The notes below the pieces were generated by a model. It was not told the origin of the DNA. It ran no database searches and saw nothing but the letters and a program-made list of their open reading frames with translations. A stretch of 64,000 nucleotides of DNA from Triticum aestivum (Eukaryota > Streptophyta > Magnoliopsida > Poales > Poaceae). Numbering within the stretch: position 1 is the first letter of the stretch; each line of letters opens with the position of its first letter. Made by a program: the position numbers and the translations under genes. The stretch covers positions 140,342,979 to 140,406,978 of the forward strand of contig NC_057809.1 in NCBI RefSeq assembly GCF_018294505.1. Direction: 5' to 3'. Positions 1 to 9,147 of the stretch are shown here, piece by piece.

Positions 1-1172
1 TGCATCTCGATAGATCATGCTCCTTTATCCTACCCCTCTCTTATTGTCGGAATCGTTCCCACGACAGCGCTCTCGAGGGCCATCATTATTTTAACCCCCC
101 GGGCCAGTGCTCCTCTGAGTGTTGGTCCACCTTGTCAGCCGCCGGTGGCCACCAGGGGCAACTCTGGGCTGGCCTACCAGAAGTTTGGACAATCCGGTGT
201 GCCCTGAGAACGAGATATGTGCAGCTCCTATCAGGATTTGTCGACACATTCGGGTGGCTTTGCTGGTCTTGTTTTACCATTGTCGAAATGTCTTATAACC
301 GGGATTCCGAGTCTGGTCGGGTCTTCCCGCTAGAAGGAATATACTTCGTTGACCGTGAGAGCTTGTGATGGGCTAAGTTGGGACACCCCTGCAGGGATTT
401 GAACTTTCGAAAGCCGTGCCCGCGGTTATGGGCAGATGGGAATTTGTTAATGTCCGGTTGTAGAAAACCTGAAGTTGACCTTAATTAAAATACATCAACC
501 GCGTGTGTTACCGTGATGGTCTCTTTCCGGCGGAGTCCGGGAAGTGAACACGGTGTTGGAGTAATGTTTGACGTAGGTTGTTCTAGGATCACTTCTTGAT
601 CATAGTTTCTCGACCGTGCTTTGCCTTCTCTTCTCTCTCTCTTTTGTGTATGTTAGCCACCATATATGCTAGTCGCTTGCTGCAGCTCCACATCATACCT
701 TTACCCTACCCATAAGCTTAAATAGTCTTGATCGCGAGGGTGTGAGATTGCAGAGTCCCCGTGACTCACAGATACTTCCAAAATCAGCTTGCAGGTGCCG
801 AGGTTACCGTGCAGATGACGCAGCCAAGCTCGAGGAGGAGCTCGACGAAGATCTTGTCCTTTGTGTTGTTTCGTCCTAGTTGATCAGTAGTGGATCCTAG
901 TCGGGACGATAGGGGATCTGTGTAGCATTTGGGGTAGTCTTCTTTTATTTTGGGTTCCGTAGTCGGACCTTGATTGTATCTGGTTGATGCAATGCTTTAT
1001 TGATGTAATTGTGTGAAGTGACGAGTGTAAGCCAACTATGTATCTTTTCCCTTATTGTATTACATGGGTTGTTTGCGAAGATTACCTCACTTGCGACATT
1101 GCTTTCAATGCGGTTATGCCTCTAAGTCGTGCTTCGACACATGGGAGATATAACCGCATCGAGGGCGTTACA
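1..1172 (+). mobile_element. 3' part of a Tekay-like gypsy LTR, cut by window edge
   Basis: Reverse-complemented, this stretch aligns by eye with the first kilobase of the two long LTRs at 18525 and 33738. They share the CACGTGTCGA-type block near the terminus, the run about the Met-free GC-poor leader, and the terminal TGTAACRCCCTCGATG. It ends at 1172 with CGTTACA, the complement of that terminus. Divergence from the other two copies is clearly higher than between those two, roughly a fifth of positions, so this is another subfamily or an older copy. Its orientation is opposite to the nested element. The rest of the element lies left of the window and the TSD cannot be tested. Confidence 0.72.
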
Positions 1173-1397
1173 TATACATACTAAGTTATGTATTCTAAAA
1201 TTGAAAAGAACCACCAAAGAATGGTTAATGTAGGCAAGAGATGAAAGGCAGGTTAATGCACCGGGTGACGTGGATCAGCAAGCATGGGAAAGAGGTCTCT
1301 AACTATGAGTGATTGTCTTGCCTCCAGGAAGATAATGCAATAAATATGTGTTATAACATAAGCAGTATTGTTTCTTATTGGGCAAAATTCTATAGTA

Positions 1398-1466
1398 CTC
1401 CCTCCATCCCCGAATTACTTGCCTTAGATTTGTCTAGATACGGATGTATTAGACACATGGTAATAC
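1398..1466 (+). mobile_element. Stowaway MITE fragment (5' half)
   Basis: It begins with CTCCCTCCATCCC directly after a TA dinucleotide, the standard start of Triticeae Stowaway (Tc1/mariner) MITEs. The family-like body (TTGTCTAGATACGGATGTAT) follows, then the similarity stops. No matching right terminal inverted repeat is seen nearby, so this is a truncated copy. Confidence 0.5.
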
Positions 1467-1555
1467 ATGTTAATTAGTGAGTCTAGTTGAACACCACACT
1501 GCTTCTCATCAGGGTAAATTATATAGTACATCAGCGATTCCATTTGAACAACATA

Positions 1556-1764
1556 CTCCCACTCTTTCGGTTTGTTAGGAACATGCTATCTTCAGATCAA
1601 CGATTTGGCCAATGAAATATGAGGTGTGCTACAAAAGGTACACCATGACAAACCTATTTCAAATACAAATTTCAATGGTATACTTCAGCATATAATACAT
1701 ATTTCGTTGATCAAATTGATGATCTAGAAATATAGGCGTCCCTTATAAACTGAAATGGAGGTAG
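1556..1764. mobile_element. Stowaway-like MITE, ~209 bp
   Basis: The left end CTCCCACTCTTTCGGTTTGT and the right end, read on the other strand as CTACCTCCATTTCAGTTTAT, form imperfect terminal inverted repeats. TA flanks both sides (1554-1555 and 1765-1766), the expected Stowaway target duplication. It has no coding capacity. Confidence 0.6.
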
Positions 1765-2280
1765 TAGGAATTATGCACCAAGTAAAAATAAAGGAGCAAT
1801 ACATATCATCAATATTTTGATGAGAGAAAAGAAGGATGTTGTATCAAGGCAAAACCATGAAGGTTAAATGCTAAATGAATTTTCTAGCATTACATGGAAA
1901 ATACTATATATTGTTCCTCTGTTTTGAGTTGCACGATTGGGCAAGGTTCAGTGTTAGATTTGTCATTAACAAAAACTATAGCCTGAAGTTATCTTTCAAA
2001 GTTTGAAGATCAACATGCTAGTTCTGAATCATTATTACCTAGATATAGCACACACAGAAGGATGTACTCAAAAGGTTACAAGGAAAAACGCTGTTCACAT
2101 ACTTCAAATGCGCTTGTGAAGCTCCACTTCAATTGATTTGTTTTCAGACGAGGAATGGCATGGTGGGCCTGTAATTGGCAATTAGCCTGCAGATACTCGA
2201 TATGGCATACTGTATGAATCAATTTCCATTAAACTACAAGATGAGGTGAAGCTCCTATAAGAAGAAATACTCTTTTTCTT

Positions 2281-3395
2281 TCTCTTTCCACCTTGCAGCC
2301 CGTCCAGATGAGGTGAAGCAAATGATGACCGAAGCCTTAACTTTGATAGCAGCCCGCACCTAGCAAATAGGTAGTGAACTATTTCAGACATATAAACTCA
2401 AGTGTCATGGACTGATATTCAATCAATGGAAGACAGAAATTTTTCCCTGTAGACACTATCAAAAGGTTGGAAAATGAAAGGAAACAAAATACACACTTCA
2501 GAGGAAGCAATAGACTTTCCAGCCATGTTGAACTTGTGCAGGGCAGACTTCTAAAATAAGAATATCTAAAGATCCATAAACTAATTAAATGCAATATCCT
2601 TTAGATACGACCCTTAAGAATTGGGGTGATTCTCTCTAATTTTTTCACTACCTAGGACGACACATTAAGAGATAATGCATTGCGAATGTTGAGATAACCA
2701 ACCTTTTCAGGTGGAAGATCAATTCCATGGTTTCCTCTTAACAGAATTATACCATCAGCTTCTTCCAGGATCTCATCAAAATGGTTCAAACCCTGCAAGG
2801 AATAAGGAGACAATAGGTGGTAAACGAATCAAAGTTTCTCAGGAATGTTGAAAGAATATCTTGACATTACCTCTACATTCTAAATTTTGGCAAAAATAAG
2901 AGTTTGGCTAAGATCACCTAACTTTGAGAGGAACTCCCCGTGCCTATTACAGGACAAATGCTATCAATGTTAGGAACATTTTTCCAAAGTATGAAATGCA
3001 AACAAACATGTGATACTATTCAACAAAATATCAATATAAAAAATTCAATCTGTTGGGAGAAGATGGCACTGTGAAGTAGTACACACTAAATATCAACATA
3101 ATGAGTTACTTACTTGCCGCACATCTTCTGTATTCCTTGTATAAAAAGAGAGAGGATGTCAATCTTGTTTTCCCCATTTTTTCATAACCTGAAAGTGGTG
3201 CACGCTCATAAAGTCATATAATGGGTTACAGCAACGAGCTCCAGTTTCACAAAAATAATAATTTAACATGTAAATATAGTCACCAAGTTAATACAAGGAG
3301 CATGAGAGATTCTTGGGATGAGTTCCTTACATCTTTATCCTCATCAAACAGCGTGGGCATGTCGATATGGATCTGGGAGCAGTGCAATGTGAAGG
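2281..3395 (-). pseudogene. Cytosolic pyruvate kinase pseudogene (subgroup-2 plant type)
   Basis: Six exon-like blocks in the right order on the minus strand match plant cytosolic pyruvate kinase, which makes pyruvate and ATP from phosphoenolpyruvate and ADP. They are about 3332-3395 (HCSQIHIDMPTLFDEDKD), 3112-3190 (NKIDILSL then TRNTEDVRQ), 2876-2945 (EFLSKLGDLSQ and IFAKI), 2703-2794 ([20 protein letters not shown], then GIDLPPEK), 2500-2553 (KSALHKFNMAGK) and 2281-2350 ([20 protein letters not shown]). Several junctions keep good splice sites, for example GTAAGT after VRQ and TTGCAG before GLNHF. Damage includes single-base frameshifts in the second and third blocks and a stop replacing the Glu of the conserved AKIEN. 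The catalytic-region ARGNLGID-type motif is altered to LRGNHGID. About 80 residues are missing between the last two blocks. The 5' third and the C-terminal domain are not found. It is intron-containing, so it is a decayed gene copy rather than a retrocopy. Confidence 0.8.
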
Positions 3396-4193
3396 CATAA
3401 TAATCACAAAAAAGGTTCAGAAAAAAGAATAGCACTAGGTCTGTTACCTATGATCAGGAACTACCATTACCAAAGTCAGATACCAATCAACAAACAGCAA
3501 TCAATCAACAAACAAATAGCAATCAACCTTAATAACCATACACAAACAGTAATCAATCATGCCATATAAACATGTACCATCTCAAGGCAACAAACATCAA
3601 TCAACTGGCCTACATTGTTTTTACCTTCTCAAGAAAATCAATCATCAAACAACAAACAACAGTCCATCTCAAGGCAATCAATCAAACAACAAACAACAGT
3701 TCATCTCAAGGCAATCAATCAAACAACAATCAATCAGTCAATCGTGCCATATGGGAACATAAGCAGAGCATGATGTAACAATAAACAATTGAAAATAACA
3801 GCATCAGAACAGCTGTAACAGACAAGAACTAAGATTCTCTGCATCTAGGATGGGAGCACACACACCTACCGGTAGAACAAGAATCGACAAAGGGCAACCA
3901 GAGTATCACAAGGGCGCATGCGTTTGGCATATGAAAACAACCGACGAACAACACAGGTGATGAAACAGAGGGAGCGATTTGACACTGCTACAATTTTGAA
4001 ACCAGAACCGCTCATTATTGCAACCATCGCCCAGATACGAACACGAAATGCAGGCAGATAACAGAAGCGAACACACAAGTTTCTCAAGCAGAGAGTGACC
4101 CAAACCGACCGACCGCTCGCTTGCTTTCTCCGAGACTCGCAGGAACGAAGACCCCCGGACGAGACGGCCCAAGAACACGAGAGAGCATCAGGG
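3396..4193. other. Non-coding spacer with CAATCAA-rich low-complexity tract
   Basis: From about 3480 to 3780 the plus strand is rich in AATCAAACAACAAACA-type runs, including two near-identical ~40-bp units around 3660-3745 that begin CATCTCAAGGCAATCAATCA. Short open frames over it are composition artefacts. The rest shows nothing I recognise. If the pyruvate kinase locus was once complete, its first exons would be expected here, but I could not identify them. Confidence 0.5.
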
Positions 4194-4361
4194 CGACGGC
4201 GAGGACGAGCAAAATAAAATCACACGCGACTCTAAACTGATGATGACGGCGAGGACGAGAAAAAATAAAATCACACGCGACTGTAAACTGACGCCGACGG
4301 CGAGGACGAGCAAAATCAATCAAACCAGACGCAATTTTTCAATCAGAATAGACGAACCGAG
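4194..4361. repeat. 51-bp tandem repeat, ~3 copies
   Basis: GACGGCGAGGACGAG recurs at 4194, 4245 and 4296, a period of exactly 51 bp. Each copy is followed by an A-rich block and CACACGCGAC or CAGACGCAAT. A degenerate fourth copy (CCGAGGACGAGCAAAAT) starts near 4354. The repeat sits at the edge of the GC-rich block. Confidence 0.75.
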
Positions 4362-4399
4362 GACGAGCAAAATGGAACAAATCAGACGCGATTCTTCTA

Positions 4400-5020
4400 A
4401 ACTAAGCGGACGAACCGAGCGAGGCCAGAGGAGGAGAGGCAGGAATCGAGGACGAATTGCCGCACCAGACGCGAGAGGAGGAGAGGCTCTACACATTGCC
4501 ACGGAGGGGCGGGTCGATCCGAAGAAGACAATCTTACACGGCGGCGGAGGAGGAGGAGCGCAATCGCGGGAGCTGACACCCGGACCAGGCGGTGACGGAC
4601 ACCACCGCCCCCCTGCCCTCCACCTCGACGCACCACGCGGCGACGAGCGCGCGCAGCTGGCGCGCGACGCTGGTGCCCCCGTCACCGGTCGCACGCTTCT
4701 TTGCCGAGCCTCGCAGGGAGCCGCGCGACCCGCAGACGGAGAGGGAGCAGGGCGGATGGATTTGGAATCGGAGGCCGCCACGGAGACCACCATGTGGAGG
4801 TACGGCCAAAGGGCGCAGCCCGGACGAACTGAGGACGAAGGAAGGAGGTGAGAGGCGCGGCCCGCATGAAGAGAGGAGGAGCGGGCCGGCCAAAGGGCGA
4901 ACCTTTATAGCCAGGGAAGAGGCGGTGGCGGCGGGCGGAGGTGAGGTGGTGGGTTGGGTTGGGGCTGGATCCGAATCGGGTCGGCGGCGGCGCTTTCCTT
5001 TTTCTGAATTGGGAGCGTAA
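4400..5020 (-). other. GC/CpG-rich block, possible minus-strand first exon
   Basis: This is a sharply GC-rich stretch in AT-rich surroundings. On the minus strand a TATA box is followed by an ATG (4793) opening 157 codons rich in Ser, Pro, Arg and Ala with no recognised domain. A splice-donor-like CCGT/GTAAGA occurs near 4532. Proline/arginine-rich open frames appear in several phases, as expected from composition alone, so coding is not claimed. It lies upstream of the pyruvate kinase pseudogene on the same strand and could be a relic of its promoter and first exon, but no kinase residues are visible in it. Confidence 0.3.
4903..4909 (-). promoter_or_regulatory. Candidate TATA box (minus strand)
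   Basis: On the minus strand the sequence reads GGCTATAAAGGTTCG, a good plant TATA box. It sits at the upstream edge of the GC-rich block and about 110 bp before the first ATG at 4793. No transcript evidence exists in the sequence itself. Confidence 0.35.
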
Positions 5021-5560
5021 CGGGAGATTTCCAGCCCGCGTGCGTGCCCTTGCTGTGTCTTTCCTTTTTTTTGATTGATTGAGTGGTGAAAACAAATGTC
5101 TTCTTTTTAGTGCTGAAAACAAATGTGTCCATGTTAGAAACACGCTGCCAAAACAAGAATAGAAATGCCACGTTCATATATGCACATGCCACGAAAACAT
5201 TCAATGTACTCCTACTCATTTCGTCAGGACCTAACCAAAGTGTAAAAAAGGAAAAAATTGCCCATCTAGAATAGCTAGGATACGTACGTATGGACGCTGG
5301 CGTGGCTGCGGCAGTGGGCGGGGCGGGGGGGGGGGGGGGGGGGGGGGGGGTGGAGGGGTGTCGGCCTGGACGGTGGCGGCCTGCCGATTTGGTGTGCTGA
5401 GCAGCGCGGGTCAGATACGCATGGGCCCAAGGCCGCGGCCTTGCTCTAGGCGGCCATGCCTATCTGTGGACGAGGTGCGCGGCGGGCGTGTGGTGGTGAC
5501 CCAGATCCATCGAGGATCTGGCCGGGTGCTGTGGGCACGGCGCGAGGAAGCTGCTCAAGG
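5021..5560. other. Unassigned spacer
   Basis: An AT-rich half (to about 5280) is followed by a GC-rich half containing the G homopolymer. I recognise no gene or complete transposable element. Confidence 0.4.
5325..5350 (+). repeat. G homopolymer, 26 bp
   Basis: An uninterrupted run of 26 G follows GGGCGGGGC-like sequence. It could form a G-quadruplex on the plus strand, but its exact length is vulnerable to sequencing and assembly error. Confidence 0.8.
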
Positions 5561-5564
5561 TCGT

Positions 5565-5690
5565 TCGTACAAACGCAAGCGCTCATATACATGCGCATAC
5601 AATTATCCTTATAAACGTACACACGCATATCCTATCCCTATGAACATCTCCGAAAGACTGAGCCAACACATCATCTTAAAATTTACAAAG
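5565..5690 (+). repeat. Dispersed repeat copy (inverted partner near 62855)
   Basis: The segment contains CAAGCGCTCATATACATGCG and TGAACATCTCCGAAAGACTG. Its reverse complement resembles 62855-62980, which has GCGTGTGTGCGTTCATAAGG and ATATGAGCGCTTGCAT. I associate this with a common Triticeae dispersed repeat but cannot place it in a superfamily. The terminus is not defined. Confidence 0.45.
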
Positions 5691-6070
5691 GAGTATTGTG
5701 TTAAAAAAACCAAAGAATTATTTTTACCAAAAGAAAATTATGTACTTTTCTTGGGAGAAATAAAATTCTACAAATTATCCATGATAATTACTGGAGATCA
5801 CACCGTTAAGGCACCATATATTTGTATTCATTTCCGTCTTCGGATCATGGAATGCCTTTCCCTAATATGACCATACAATCAAAATGCACAGCTGAACTAA
5901 AATACGTTGACAATCTGAGATATATACAATGATGCTAACTTGTTTGGACCTACCACAAGGAAAATAAATACCAAAAATAATAAGATAATCGAGGTAATTT
6001 GGACGACATACTACTATGTGATTTAAATTTACTATTGTGGGGAAAGAATCCATGGCTCAAAATTATAATA

Positions 6071-6226
6071 CTCCCTCCGTTCCTAAATATTTGTCTTTTT
6101 AGAGATTTCAAATGGAACACATATGGATGTATAAAGACATTTTAGAGTGTAGATTCACTCATTTTGCTTCGTATGTAGTCACTTGTTGAAATCTCTAGAA
6201 AGACAAATATTTAGGAACGGAGGGAG
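6071..6226. mobile_element. Complete Stowaway MITE, 156 bp (Thalos/Athos type)
   Basis: Near-perfect terminal inverted repeats start CTCCCTCCGTTCCTAAATAT and continue for about 40 bp on each side. TA duplications lie at 6069-6070 and 6227-6228. The middle has the familiar Triticeae core GATTCACTCATTTTGCTTCG. It is non-autonomous and would need a mariner transposase supplied in trans. Confidence 0.92.
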
Positions 6227-6345
6227 TATTTGATTGGAGCATAAATGTTTTTTCTTAATTAACACCTATATATACTTGTTGGGGATTCACCGAACACTTT
6301 GTTATACACAAGGTTGTATCATTCCATTCATTGATTTTTTTCACT

Positions 6346-6474
<129 letters not shown>

Positions 6475-6589
6475 GATTTCATAGCACACCTTGGCACAAA
6501 TAAGTTTGCAACATCTAATTAAATTGCACTTGCACGCTGCAGTACCACTTAGACACTTGGCACATACTAGATCAGACTGGGAGGAGGGG

Positions 6590-6702
6590 CGAGCAAACAA
6601 GAACTGACCAGTAAATTTAGATGAATATATGCCGCAACAGGAAAAGAATGCCATGCCCATGATGAGGAGGACCACGGCGGAAATCCCCAGCGGCCCTCTA
6701 AT
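6590..6702 (-). other. Possible exon of an unidentified membrane protein
   Basis: Reading the minus strand, a clean acceptor (TTTGTCTTCCAG) at 6703-6704 is followed by RGPLGISAVVLLIMGMAFF, then CCGIYSSKF. That is a hydrophobic segment of roughly 20 residues, like a transmembrane helix with small and Cys residues after it. The open frame runs on into the microsatellite, so the 3' limit is unknown. I do not recognise the family. Flanking sequence up to 7375 shows no second clear exon. Confidence 0.28.
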
Positions 6703-7375
6703 CTGGAAGACAAAGTACCACAACAACTTTAGTTTTCTATTCACAACATACACATGAAGATAGCTGACATAAAATCTGATTTCTCTTACTAGGTTTATTA
6801 GATTCCCAAGCAGCAACATTTGACGACGAATATCGTGGGGCAAAAAAACATGTTACCCGATAATTCATTGGGTTGGTAAATTTCATGAACTTTGCACCCT
6901 ACCTCGAGGCAAAAGTTAAGTGAGAAGAAACAATATATTAACAAAATGAAATATGCCACACTATAACATTGGCAACACAAGTTCCTCAAATAAGCCATGA
7001 TATTTTTGGTAGCACAGCTCCAACCAAACTATAAGACTCTGCAACCAAGTATCAGCTTGCTTTTCGTACCAAATCTTCAGAAAGAGGATTCTTGCCTTTT
7101 GGAAATTGAATAAAGAAATCAATAATGGAAGGTAGGGGAATGATAGTTCTCCTGAGTCCTCACTTAAGAATCTGTAGGCACCTCGTTATAAAAGTAAAAC
7201 TGATAGCTCTTACATCCGACAACTGCAACCTTGTCCCTGATTATCAAAGCATGGCTACCTTTGGAAATAAATATATATGGAAGGAAATTACAGAAAGTAC
7301 TTTTATTTCATATACACTATTAAATGCATAACAAAGATGGTGTGTGGAACACAGGGTGTGGTGCGGATGGCTTCC
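6703..7375. other. AT-rich spacer up to the nested stack
   Basis: No recognised gene or repeat. The sequence is interrupted at 7375 by the Maximus-like element and resumes at 47494, with CTTCC duplicated. Its continuation after the stack is only 58 bp long before the next insertion. Confidence 0.45.
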
Positions 7376-7735
7376 TGAAAGTGCAACTATCCCTAGGTGG
7401 TTTTGGTAATTCCTAACAACATATAGCTCATTGAGCTAATGCTATTCCTAGATTAATATTTCAGGAAAAGCTCAATGAATGGCATGGCATGGATGAGGAA
7501 AGTGGACCCCTCAAAATACTAAGGACAAAAAGATTGGCTCAAGCTCAAAGCTGAAGACTCTACATTTTATATTTTAGTGATCCAAGATCACATTGAGTCT
7601 ATAGGAAAAGCCAATACTATCAAGGAGGGATGAGGTGTTGCTTGATGAGGTTCTTGCTTCATAGTGCTTAGTGATATGCTCCAAAACCCTCAACTACCTT
7701 CCCACATCCACTAATGACCTAAACCAAAAGTCAAA

Positions 7736-8200
7736 CTCGGCCCCACCGATTCTTTCTATCCGGCGTCACCGAGTTTCAAATGTCATAGCCACTGCCACAA
7801 ACCCTAGGCAAATCGGTCTCACCGATAGGGATTTCGGTCACACCGAGATGGGGCCGTAATCTCTATGTTTACCTTCGTAACGTTTCGGTCCTACCGAGAT
7901 GAGTGATTGGTCCCACCGAGACTGCAATGTAAACTCTTTGTTTCCCTTTTGTAACATTTCGGTCCCACCGAAATGGGCGATCGGTCCCACCGAGTTTACC
8001 TGACCAACTCTCTGGTTAGCTTATTACCAAAATCGGTCCCACCGAGTTTGTGTAATCGGTCACACCGAGATTATGTTATGCCCTAACCCTAACCATATCG
8101 GTCCTACCGAGTTGCATCTCAGTCCCACCGAAAATCCTAACGGTCACTAGGTTTGCTAAATCGGTCCGACCGAGTTTCTCAATTCGGTCTCACCGAGATT
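7736..8200. promoter_or_regulatory. Array of ~14 imperfect palindromes upstream of LTR TATA
   Basis: About 14 copies of a 14-16 bp motif with consensus TCGGTCNNACCGAG lie at irregular 20-50 bp spacing. The arms TCGGT and ACCGA are complementary. All lie upstream of the LTR TATA box, in U3. The same array is present in the other two LTRs of this family and, in a different sequence setting, inside the element. A binding-site array for a dimeric protein is one reading, which is an inference. Confidence 0.7.
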
Positions 8201-8238
8201 GGTGAATTGTGTGTAATGGTTAGTTTTTGTGTGTAGGC

Positions 8239-8246
8239 TATATATA
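8239..8246 (+). promoter_or_regulatory. LTR TATA box
   Basis: TATATATA in the context AGGCTATATATACCCC sits just downstream of the palindromic array. Equivalent boxes occur in the solo LTR (near 43609) and the 3' LTR (near 46679). Confidence 0.65.
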
Positions 8247-9064
8247 CCCCTCCACCCACTCCTCATTCATGGAGAGAGCCATCAGAACATACCTACACTT
8301 CCAATACACATTTTCTGAGAGAGAACCACCTACTCATGTGTTGAGGCCAAGATATTCCATTCATACCATATGAATCTTGATCTCTAGCCTTCCCAAGTTG
8401 CTTTCCACTCAAATCTTCTTTCCACCAAACTCATATCCTGTGAGAGAGAGTGGAGTGTTGGGGAGACTATCATTTGAAGCACAAGAGCAAGGAGTTCATC
8501 ATCAACACACCATTTGTTACTTCTTGGAGAGTGGTGTCTCCTAGATTGGCTAGGTGTCACTTGGGAGCCTCCAACAAAGATTGTGGAGTTGAACCAAGGA
8601 GTTTGTAAGGGCAAGGAGATCGCCTACTTCGTGAAGATCTACTGCTAGTGAGGCAAGTCCTTCGTGGGCGATGGCCATGATGGGATAGACAAGGTTGCTT
8701 CTTCGTGGACCCTTCATGGGTGGAGCCCTCTGTGGACTCGCGTAACCGTTACCCTCCGTGGGTTGAAGTCTCCATCAATGTGGATGTACGATAGCACCAC
8801 CTATCGGAACCACGACAAAAACATCTGTGTCTCCAATTGCGTTTGAATTCTCCAAACCCTTCCCTTTACATTCTTGCAAGTTGCATGCTTTACTTTCCTC
8901 TGCTCATAGATTCTTTGCATGCTTGCTTGAATTGTGTTAAGATTGCTTGACTTGTGCTAAGATAGCTAAAATCTGCCAAAGACTAAAATTGGGAAAATGA
9001 TAGATTTTTATTTGGTCAAGTAGTCTAATCACCCCCCATCTAGACGTACTTTCGATCCTACAAG

Positions 9065-9076
9065 TGGTATCGGAGC
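9065..9076 (+). promoter_or_regulatory. Primer binding site (tRNA-iMet)
   Basis: TGGTATCGGAGC begins two bases after the 5' LTR. It matches the usual plant initiator-methionine tRNA primer site TGGTATCAGAGC with one substitution. Confidence 0.85.
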
Positions 9077-9147
9077 TTTGGTCTCCATTTGCTTTGATTT
9101 CCATAGCTTTTGGTGGTCATGGCCTTGGTTTCACAACCTAGGAGAGT

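Larger units (their letters stand above)
1173..2280. other. Low-copy AT-rich spacer with two MITE pieces
   Basis: No convincing coding sequence is seen here. The stretch lies between the LTR fragment and the last recognisable pyruvate kinase exon. Apart from two Stowaway-like segments, annotated separately, I recognise nothing. The downstream exons expected for a complete pyruvate kinase gene on the minus strand are not visible. Confidence 0.5.
7376..9062 (+). repeat. 5' LTR of Maximus-like element
   Basis: This 1687-bp LTR starts TGAAAGTGCAACTATCCC and ends CGATCCTACA. It matches the copies at 45817-47493 and 42747-44430 along its length. It has a TATA box at 8239-8246 preceded by the palindromic motif array. 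The leader after the TATA begins CCCCTCCACCCACTCC. Confidence 0.92.

Noticed and set aside
4240..5143. Several overlapping 80-200 codon frames in the GC-rich block on both strands
   Set aside because: High GC removes stops from all phases; no domain or consistent strand is supported beyond the weak promoter and first-exon idea.
8078..8095. CCCTAACCCTAACC telomere-like sequence in LTRs (also near 15715 and 45405)
   Set aside because: Only two to three units, embedded in LTR sequence and repeated because the LTRs are repeated; not an interstitial telomere array.
7736..8200. CRISPR-like array
   Set aside because: Palindromic motifs are short with irregular spacing and vary in the centre; eukaryotic LTR context.
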